Below, in pieces: positions 7,015 through 10,938 of a stretch of 10,938 nt of DNA. The DNA is from Spirochaetota bacterium. Lineage in GTDB: Bacteria; Spirochaetota; Spirochaetia; Treponematales; UBA12059. Made by a program: the position numbers and the translations under genes. The stretch covers positions 1-10,938 of the forward strand of contig JAKLIU010000039.1 of NCBI GenBank assembly GCA_022709445.1. The letters run 5' to 3'. Each line of letters starts with the position of its first letter. Positions within the stretch are counted from its first letter, which is position 1. A model generated the notes under the pieces. It was not told the origin of the DNA. It ran no database searches and worked only from the letters and a program-made list of their open reading frames with translations.

Positions 7015-7356
7015 ATGGCTCTCCAGATTTTCGGCACGCGCAAATGCGCCGCCACCCGCAAGGCGGAACGATTCTTCAAGGAACGGGACATCCCCTACCA
7101 GTTCGTGGACCTGGCCGAGAAAGGCATCAGCCCGGGGGAACTCACCGCCATCGGGAAAGCCGCCGGCGCCGATGCCCTGATCGATGAAAACTCCAAGCCC
7201 TACCGGGACCGGGGCCTTGCCCACATGGATTTCGACCCGGAAGAGGAGATACTGGCGCACCCCCTGCTCCTGCGCACGCCGGTGGTGCGCGACGGCCCCA
7301 GGGCCGTGCTGGGCGACAAGCCGACGGAGTGGAAACAATTCGCCCCTGGCTCGTGA
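7015..7356 (+). CDS. ArsC/Spx/YffB-family thioredoxin-fold protein
   Basis: A 113-residue protein with a strong GAGGAGG ribosome site (7002-7008), 6 bases from ATG. It begins with a thioredoxin-fold strand and a redox-loop cysteine, FGTRKCAATRKAERFF (Cys11), followed by IPYQFVDLAEKGISPGEL, and later HPLLLRTPVVRDG (82-94) with the cis-proline-type R-T-P. This layout is that of the arsenate reductase (ArsC)-like family, which includes arsenate reductases, YffB and Spx. The single N-terminal Cys and the short length fit the family. No other cysteine exists, so a resolving thiol would have to come from glutathione or a partner. No arsenic-resistance repressor lies next to it, so an arsenate role is not supported by context. 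It probably depends on transcription leaking past the upstream hairpin, because only 17 bases separate the T-run from its ATG. Confidence 0.85.
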   Translation: MALQIFGTRKCAATRKAERFFKERDIPYQFVDLAEKGISPGELTAIGKAAGADALIDENSKPYRDRGLAHMDFDPEEEILAHPLLLRTPVVRDGPRAVLGDKPTEWKQFAPGS

Positions 7357-7368
7357 ACGCGACAAGCG

Positions 7369-7392
7369 GATCGCGGGAAATTCGCCGCGATC
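7369..7392. repeat. 24-bp inverted repeat upstream of the lipoprotein gene (possible operator)
   Basis: The arms GATCGCGG (7369-7376) and CCGCGATC (7385-7392) are perfect 8-bp inverted repeats around an 8-nt spacer. The repeat ends 4 bases before a TATACT -10-like box and covers the position a -35 box would take. No T-run follows, so it resembles an operator more than a terminator. It could also be a 3'-end hairpin for the preceding ArsC-like mRNA. Confidence 0.5.
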
Positions 7393-7396
7393 GGGC

Positions 7397-7402
7397 TATA
7401 CT
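7397..7402 (+). promoter_or_regulatory. Candidate -10 box of the lipoprotein gene
   Basis: TATACT matches the TATAAT consensus at five of six positions and stands out in very GC-rich DNA. Seven bases separate it from the ATG at 7410, so transcription would begin at or next to the start codon. No recognisable -35 hexamer lies 16-18 bases upstream; that region is taken up by the inverted repeat at 7369-7392, which could bind an activator or repressor. Confidence 0.5.
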
Positions 7403-7409
7403 CGGTTCC

Positions 7410-8099
7410 ATGAAACCCCTCGCCCCGGCATTGGCGCATGCGGTCATCCTGTTCGCGGCCTTCTCCTGCGCCTCCGCCCCGCCGCCGCCGGAGGTGGATC
7501 CCGCCTATCCCCTCCCCGAGGCATCCGCGGAGACCTGGCAGGCACCCGTCCTGTCGGAGGCGCAGCGCCTCATCGCCGAGGGCGGCCCGACCCTCGTGGG
7601 CAAGAAAACCCTGGTCGTGAACGGCGTCACCTACCCCAACGACTGCACGGGAGTGGTGCGCGCAGCCTACGCCTTCGCGTCGATGGACATCGCCTTCCGC
7701 TTCGGCGAATTTTCGGGCAATGGCGTCAGGCGGCTGTACGAGACCCTCAGGTCAGACGGCCTGCTCTACTCGGTCCGCTACCCGGAACCCGGCGACCTGG
7801 TCTTCTGGGACAACACCTGGGACGCGAACGGCAACAAGCTGGCCGACGACGAGCTGACCCACGTGGGCGTGGTCATGTCGGTGGAAGCCGACGGCTCCAT
7901 CCGCTACCTGCACTACAATTACAGCAAGGGGACCGTGATCGAGCGAATGAACCTGGTGCTCCCCGGGGACGAGCTCTATGACGAGGAAGGCCTCCTCAAC
8001 TCGCCCCTGCGCATGCGCGGCTCCCCGGAGGGTCCCGGTTCCGGCTCTGCCCAGCTGTTCCGCGTCTTCGGGAAGGGTCACGAGCTCAAGATTCCCTGA
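7410..8099 (+). CDS. NlpC/P60-like cysteine peptidase lipoprotein
   Basis: A 229-residue protein. I chose the ATG at 7410, not an in-frame ATG at 7329, because it begins an export signal: a basic start, hydrophobic core AVILFAAF, then the relaxed lipobox AFSC with Cys20 as lipidation site and a proline-rich linker. The rest looks like an NlpC/P60-type papain-fold hydrolase: YPNDCTGVVRAAY (75-87) with Cys79 in place of the usual DCSG, PGDLVFWDN (127-135), and THVGVVMSV (150-158) with His151; His168 in YLHYN may be the third polar residue. Known relatives cut peptide cross-links in cell walls, so it probably acts on peptidoglycan or another envelope amide from a lipid anchor. There is no Shine-Dalgarno sequence before the ATG, so it may be translated as a leaderless message. 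Its 3' end faces the convergent MerR-type gene 63 bases away. Confidence 0.83.
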   Translation: MKPLAPALAHAVILFAAFSCASAPPPPEVDPAYPLPEASAETWQAPVLSEAQRLIAEGGPTLVGKKTLVVNGVTYPNDCTGVVRAAYAFASMDIAFRFGEFSGNGVRRLYETLRSDGLLYSVRYPEPGDLVFWDNTWDANGNKLADDELTHVGVVMSVEADGSIRYLHYNYSKGTVIERMNLVLPGDELYDEEGLLNSPLRMRGSPEGPGSGSAQLFRVFGKGHELKIP

Positions 8100-8149
8100 A
8101 AAAACGCCCCCGGTTCCGGCGCGGTTCACCACCGTCCGGCGCCGGGGGC
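8099..8149 (-). terminator. Intrinsic terminator of the MerR-type gene
   Basis: Read on the minus strand, GCCCCCGG (8149-8142) pairs with CCGGGGGC (8113-8106), followed by G-T and a run of T (A-run 8099-8104 on plus). The 28-nt interior folds further: CCGG 8116-8119 with 8136-8139, and CGGT 8122-8125 with ACCG 8131-8134. The plus strand has no T-run directly after the stem, so it serves the minus-strand gene, although the hairpin also caps the 3' end of the lipoprotein mRNA. Confidence 0.8.
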
Positions 8150-8162
8150 AAGGATCCATCCG

Positions 8163-8939
8163 CTATTTTTTCATCGTCCTGGCGAAGGCCGCCATGGCCG
8201 GCTTCAGCCAGTCTGCCAAGCCGGGGGCGATCTTCTCGTAGAAAGCCCTGAACTCCGGGTGGTCGGCGTACATGGCCCCCAGTCCCTCGATCATCTCGGG
8301 AGAGGGGTCGTAGAACGCCCGCAGGTGTTCGGCCCAGCGGCCGCAGAGCGCCATCGCCTCGGGTCCGACGCTTTCACGGCCCGCCTTGAAGGCGTCGGCC
8401 AGGGCCAGGGTGATTTCCTCGCCCCGGGCCTTCACCGCGGCCCACTGCTCCTTGCTCATGGCCTTGACCCGCTTGCGGCTCTGGGCGTACGCGTCGGTGT
8501 GGCCCCAGGTTTCCTTCGCCTCGCGCTCGTAGCGCTCGATGGTCTCGTCGTCGAAGCCTTCATACAGTTCCTTGTCGCTCAACATGCCGTCATCTCCGTT
8601 CAGCGCGCGGATGGTCCGGTCTATCGTGCCCATCAGGGTGGACAGCCGCTCCGCCTTCAGTTCCAGGAGCCGCCGGTGCCGGCGCAGGGCCTCGATGTTG
8701 TCGAAACCCGGCGTGTCCAGGGCCTTCCTGATCGCCTCGAGGGGAAAATCCAGTTCGCGGTAGAACAGGGCCTGCTGGAGCCTGAGCAGATCGGCCTCGC
8801 CATACAGCCGGTACCCGGCCGGAGTCCGGGCCGAGGGCGTAACCAATCCCATTTCGTCGTAGAGGCGGAGCGTCCGGACGCTCACCCCCGCCAGCGCGGC
8901 CAGCGCGCCCACCGTGTAGGTTCCCTTGTCTCGTGCCAT
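8163..8939 (-). CDS. MerR-family regulator with TipAS-type ligand domain
   Basis: A 258-residue protein. Residues 7-75 are a MerR winged helix-turn-helix (YTVGALAALAGVSVRTLRLYDEMGL region, then PAGYRLYGEADLLRL). Residues 80-115 form the dimerising coiled coil. From about 140 to the end lies a TipAS/antibiotic-recognition domain: WGHTDAYAQS (145-154), then FYDPSPEMIEGLGAMYADHPEF (starting 209), then APGLADWL (238-245). TipA-type proteins bind drug-like or peptide ligands and twist a long-spacer promoter into an active form. As I recall the family, the position of the thiostrepton-binding Cys of TipAL in the FYDC motif is Pro212 here, so covalent thiopeptide capture is unlikely. The gene has its own 19-bp-spacer promoter, so autoregulation is likely. 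No Shine-Dalgarno precedes the ATG. Other targets are not evident in the window. Confidence 0.93.
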   Translation of the reverse strand: MARDKGTYTVGALAALAGVSVRTLRLYDEMGLVTPSARTPAGYRLYGEADLLRLQQALFYRELDFPLEAIRKALDTPGFDNIEALRRHRRLLELKAERLSTLMGTIDRTIRALNGDDGMLSDKELYEGFDDETIERYEREAKETWGHTDAYAQSRKRVKAMSKEQWAAVKARGEEITLALADAFKAGRESVGPEAMALCGRWAEHLRAFYDPSPEMIEGLGAMYADHPEFRAFYEKIAPGLADWLKPAMAAFARTMKK

Positions 8940-8945
8940 GAGCCG

Positions 8946-8976
8946 AGTCTAAACCCTGACGCAACGTCAGGGTCAA
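8946..8976 (-). promoter_or_regulatory. MerR-type promoter/operator with 19-bp spacer
   Basis: On the minus strand, -35 TTGACC (8976-8971) and -10 TAGACT (8951-8946) are 19 bp apart instead of 17. A dyad of 9-bp arms, ACCCTGACG and CGTCAGGGT around a 3-bp centre, occupies 8953-8973, between the two boxes. This is the classic layout of MerR-activated promoters. Only six bases separate the -10 box from the ATG at 8939, so the start site should fall on or beside the start codon. Confidence 0.85.
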
Positions 8977-8995
8977 GCCGCATTTTTCAATACTG

Positions 8996-9023
8996 AAAAA
9001 AAGCGCTCCCCGGAGGGAGCGCT
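8996..9023 (-). terminator. Intrinsic terminator of the permease gene
   Basis: On the minus strand a perfect 9-bp stem (AGCGCTCCC at 9023-9015 with GGGAGCGCT at 9010-9002) has a 4-nt loop and runs into seven T (8996-9002 on plus). It separates the permease transcript from the downstream MerR gene. Confidence 0.9.
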
Positions 9024-9045
9024 GCTTGTTACCGGCAAGGGGAAT

Positions 9046-10320
9046 CTAGCGCCAGACCACCCAGAGGAATATGGACGAGGCGAGCGTGGTGAGCACGGTG
9101 AACGGGCCGGCCACCCGGATCCATTCGCCGAAGCGGACCACGGTGCCCCGCTTCCTGAGCAGGCCCACCGCCACCACGTTGGCGGAGGCTCCGAACGGCG
9201 TCAGGTTGCCGCCCAGGCAGGATCCGATCAGGAGGCCGAACATGTACAGCTCCGGCCTGAGCCCCAGGTTGGCAGACAGTGCGGCGGCCACCGGCAGCAT
9301 GACGATGATGTAGGGCACGTTGTCTATGAAACCGGACAGGATGACCGATATGAGTACGATCACCGTAAAGCCCAGGAACACGTTGCCGTCGACGAAATTA
9401 CCCAAGGCGCGCGAAAGATCCGTGAGGAGTCCCGTCTCCGAGACCGCCCCCACCACCACGAAGATGCCCACCAGGAACAGGATGGTCTCCCAGTCCAGGC
9501 CCTTGACCAGGCGCCAGGCCTCGCCGGGGGATTCCTTGCGGACGAACACGTACCAGAGAAGCCCCACCAGACCCAACGCGAACACAAAGCCGCCGGAGAG
9601 GATCGAGAAGCCCTCGAAAAGGAAGGAAATGGCCGCGAGTCCCAGGATCAGGAAGACCAGGAGCAGGGTGGGCACCCAGGAGAGGACGCTGGTGTCGGGC
9701 AGGTCCACCTTGCTCTTTCCCAGCTTGCGGTAGAACCAGTAGAAGTACGCGGCTCCCACCAGCATGCCCACCTGCACGGCGAAGAACACGGACAGCCTGC
9801 CGTCCACGAAGAAAAAGTCGTTGAAGGAGTAGCCGGCGAACCCGGCGAAGATCATGGAAGGCGGGTCGCCCACCAGCGTCGCGGTGCCCTGCAGGTTGGA
9901 CATGACCGCCAGGCCCATCATGAAGTAGCGCGCGTCCACCTTCATCTTGTCGCTCAGCGCCAGGGCTATGGGCGCCATGACCAGCACGGTGGCCACGTTC
10001 TCCACGAAGGCCGACAGGAGGCCCGTCATGATCAGGATGAACACCACGCCCCAGCCAAGGGTCGGCGCCTTCTCCACGATGCGGTCCGCCACCATGGACG
10101 GCACCCGGCTGTAGATGAACAGGTCGGCGATGACCAGGCTGCCGACGTAGATGAGGAGCACGTTCCAGTTGATGAGTTCGCCGAACACCTGAGCCGGGCT
10201 CACCACGCCCAGCGCCGTGACCGCGGCGGCCGCGACCAGGGTGAACCAGGCCTTCTTGTGGGGGAAGGCGATGACCAATCCGTACATGACCACGGCAAGG
10301 CCGAGCACCAAGAACTTCAT
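9046..10320 (-). CDS. Ion transporter superfamily permease (ArsB/NhaD/SLC13-like)
   Basis: A 424-residue, highly hydrophobic protein, about the size of ArsB/NhaD/DASS permeases, with roughly 10-12 membrane segments. Internal duplication is visible: ENVATVLVMAPIA (107-119) mirrors DNVPYIIVMLPVA (333-345), and NLQGTATLVGDPPSMI (142-157) mirrors GGNLTPFGASANVVAVG (370-386). These are the paired substrate/cation-binding loops of this inverted-repeat superfamily. The start ATG at 10320 is set by AGGAGG; a frame extension to 10404 would read through the leader terminator. Substrates of relatives include Na+/H+, arsenite and dicarboxylates, so the protein sequence alone does not fix this one. The leader resembles a manganese riboswitch, so export of Mn2+ or response to Mn2+ stress is a reasonable inference. 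A terminator follows the gene, so it is monocistronic. Confidence 0.88.
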   Translation of the reverse strand: MKFLVLGLAVVMYGLVIAFPHKKAWFTLVAAAAVTALGVVSPAQVFGELINWNVLLIYVGSLVIADLFIYSRVPSMVADRIVEKAPTLGWGVVFILIMTGLLSAFVENVATVLVMAPIALALSDKMKVDARYFMMGLAVMSNLQGTATLVGDPPSMIFAGFAGYSFNDFFFVDGRLSVFFAVQVGMLVGAAYFYWFYRKLGKSKVDLPDTSVLSWVPTLLLVFLILGLAAISFLFEGFSILSGGFVFALGLVGLLWYVFVRKESPGEAWRLVKGLDWETILFLVGIFVVVGAVSETGLLTDLSRALGNFVDGNVFLGFTVIVLISVILSGFIDNVPYIIVMLPVAAALSANLGLRPELYMFGLLIGSCLGGNLTPFGASANVVAVGLLRKRGTVVRFGEWIRVAGPFTVLTTLASSIFLWVVWR

Positions 10321-10326
10321 GCGTTT

Positions 10327-10332
10327 CCTCCT
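10327..10332 (-). promoter_or_regulatory. Ribosome binding site of the permease gene
   Basis: AGGAGG on the minus strand, six bases before the ATG at 10320. It decides the start in favour of 10320 over the longer frame beginning at 10404. Confidence 0.9.
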
Positions 10333-10361
10333 GGAAGAACACCGAACCGGGTCGCGGCCCC

Positions 10362-10414
10362 AAAAAAAGACCTTTCGCATGGGCCCGGTACCGCGGACGC
10401 ACACGAAAGGTCTT
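10362..10414 (-). terminator. Leader terminator (expression platform) before the permease gene
   Basis: On the minus strand AAGACCTTTCG (10414-10404) pairs perfectly over 11 bp with CGAAAGGTCTT (10377-10367) and runs into a stretch of T down to 10362. The 26-nt loop is GC-rich. It lies downstream of a promoter and 41 bases before the permease ATG, so it would stop transcription in the 5' leader unless the 5' arm is captured by the aptamer. Confidence 0.88.
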
Positions 10415-10501
10415 GTCTCCCCGCTCAGGGCGGCCGCCGGACCAGGCGAACCTTCAGGCTCGCCGGCTGTTGATCGTGGCGGTTCGACTACTCCCCTCTC
10501 G
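10404..10501 (-). promoter_or_regulatory. Candidate yybP-ykoY (Mn2+) riboswitch aptamer
   Basis: Minus-strand RNA. Helix P1 is CGAGAGG (10501-10495) with CCUUUCG (10410-10404), 7 pairs with one G-U. It is followed by GGGGAGUAG (10496-10488), which, as I remember the family, is the hallmark 5' segment of yybP-ykoY RNAs. Then come AUCAACA (10474-10468) and CAAGACCUUU (10415-10406), which resemble the conserved inner loop and 3' P1 strand. Between them are an 8-bp hairpin with loop UGAA (GGCGAGCC 10464-10457 with GGUUCGCC 10452-10445) and a short CCGC/GCGG hairpin (10433-10421). The 3' P1 strand is also the terminator's 5' arm, so ligand binding would prevent termination. Promoter, aptamer, terminator and ribosome site follow in the right order. 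Family assignment is from memory, without a covariance-model search. Confidence 0.68.
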
Positions 10502-10512
10502 ACACAAAGGGG

Positions 10513-10541
10513 AGCATAGTGTCAAACGCCACCGCGGTCAA
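10513..10541 (-). promoter_or_regulatory. Sigma70-type promoter of the riboswitch-permease unit
   Basis: On the minus strand, -35 TTGACC (10541-10536), a 17-bp spacer, then -10 TATGCT (10518-10513). The predicted start is near 10505-10507, just upstream of the aptamer, which gives a leader of about 186 nt. Confidence 0.75.
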
Positions 10542-10546
10542 GCGAC

Positions 10547-10938
10547 TCATTTCTTTTTCAGCTTGGTCCTCGACGCGTCCAGCTTGTCCTTGAGCGCCTT
10601 GAATTCCTTGGAGCCCGGCTTGATCCCCAAGGATCTGGCCAAAGCGCCCCATCCCTTGGCCCTGTCCGCCCGGTACGCCTCGACCACGAAGGAAAAGCTC
10701 TTGCCGGAGAGTTTTGAAAGCGCCGCCGCGAGATACAGCTCGGCCGGCTGCAGGATGCTCGCCTTGGCCTGCAACTCGGCCCTGGGAACGCCCCACTGCA
10801 GAGTCACTTCCGCATAGAACGCCCCCAGGTCGAGCTTGGCGCTCAGGTTCAGCTCGTTCAGCCCGGCGTCCACGGAGGGGTCGCCCATCGAGAATGAGAG
10901 GCTCTGGGCTTGCGATGAGCCTGCCGCCACGAAGGCGA
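10547..10938 (-). CDS. Exported protein of unknown function, C-terminal part (5' end outside window)
   Basis: The frame is open to the window edge, so the visible 129 residues are a C-terminal part; the GTG at 10930 is internal. The visible start, AFVAAGSSQAQSLSF, looks like the end of a signal peptide with cleavage after SQA, so the mature protein would begin near Gln-Ser-Leu and lie in the periplasm. The mature part has alternating, possibly beta-rich sequence followed by a helical region with AELYLAAALSKLSGKSF and GWGALARSLGIKPGSKEF, and a lysine-rich tail ending KLKKK. I recognise the GWG-LGIKPGS-EF pattern only as one seen in unnamed exported proteins and cannot give a function. No terminator lies between its stop and the permease promoter six bases later, so read-through into the riboswitch leader is possible. 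Confidence 0.75.
   Translation of the reverse strand, partial: AFVAAGSSQAQSLSFSMGDPSVDAGLNELNLSAKLDLGAFYAEVTLQWGVPRAELQAKASILQPAELYLAAALSKLSGKSFSFVVEAYRADRAKGWGALARSLGIKPGSKEFKALKDKLDASRTKLKKK

Noticed and set aside
8099..8149. Hairpin as the terminator of the plus-strand lipoprotein gene
   Set aside because: On the plus strand the stem is followed by AAGGATCC; the nearest T-run is 16 bases away and belongs to the MerR coding end. The T-run lies on the minus side.
10321..10404. N-terminal extension of the permease to 10404
   Set aside because: It would translate through the leader terminator; AGGAGG and the first hydrophobic helix support 10320.
10362..10414. Leader hairpin as only a simple terminator for the right-edge gene
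   Set aside because: A good promoter lies between that gene and the hairpin, and an upstream segment can pair with the hairpin's 5' arm, so it fits a regulated leader better. A shared use is possible.
1..10938. tRNA or rRNA genes, CRISPR arrays, insertion sequences, prophage or defence genes
   Set aside because: I looked on both strands and saw no cloverleaf, repeat-spacer pattern, transposase or terminal repeats.

Overview
The window is GC-rich bacterial DNA that reads as a chromosome from an anaerobe. It carries a membrane-bound, complex I-like, iron-sulfur-rich redox complex, a rubrerythrin-type ferritin-like protein, and no recognisable oxygen-respiration genes. Lineage is only a guess. 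The relaxed lipobox (AFSC), the free use of ATA isoleucine codons despite high GC, and the style of the partial exported protein at the right edge would fit a high-GC spirochaete or a neighbouring phylum. Nothing here fixes the taxonomy.

Left part (1-6947, plus strand): one tight operon. In order it encodes a NuoM/N/MrpD-type ion-pumping subunit (5' end outside the window), a NuoH-type membrane anchor, a NuoB-type small subunit, a NuoC-type subunit, a NuoD-type large subunit, a 593-residue fusion of a NuoI-like ferredoxin with a GltD/NfnB-like flavoprotein, and a small ferritin-like diiron protein. The large subunit has neither the CxxC pairs that bind NiFe in hydrogenases nor the His/Tyr pair that binds quinone in complex I. 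The small subunit has lost one of the four cluster-N2 cysteines. The set therefore looks like an energy-converting-hydrogenase-related ('Ehr') complex. The fused flavoprotein probably lets NAD(P)H and/or ferredoxin exchange electrons with it in place of NuoEFG. What sits at the old NiFe/quinone site is unknown. A weak hairpin terminator follows the operon.

Middle part (7015-8939): a small ArsC/Spx-like thioredoxin-fold protein and an NlpC/P60-like lipoprotein lie on the plus strand. Convergent to them is a TipA-type MerR regulator with a textbook 19-bp-spacer MerR promoter/operator. The MerR gene and probably the lipoprotein gene have their -10 box so close to the ATG that their mRNAs look leaderless.

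Right part (8996-10938, minus strand): an ion-transporter-superfamily permease (ArsB/NhaD/SLC13-like) is preceded by a 190-nt leader. The leader has a sigma70 promoter, an RNA resembling the yybP-ykoY manganese riboswitch, and an intrinsic terminator whose 5' arm is also the 3' strand of the aptamer's closing helix. This looks like a complete transcriptional ON switch for a permease family not usually discussed as a manganese exporter. The C-terminal part of an exported protein of unknown function lies at the right edge.
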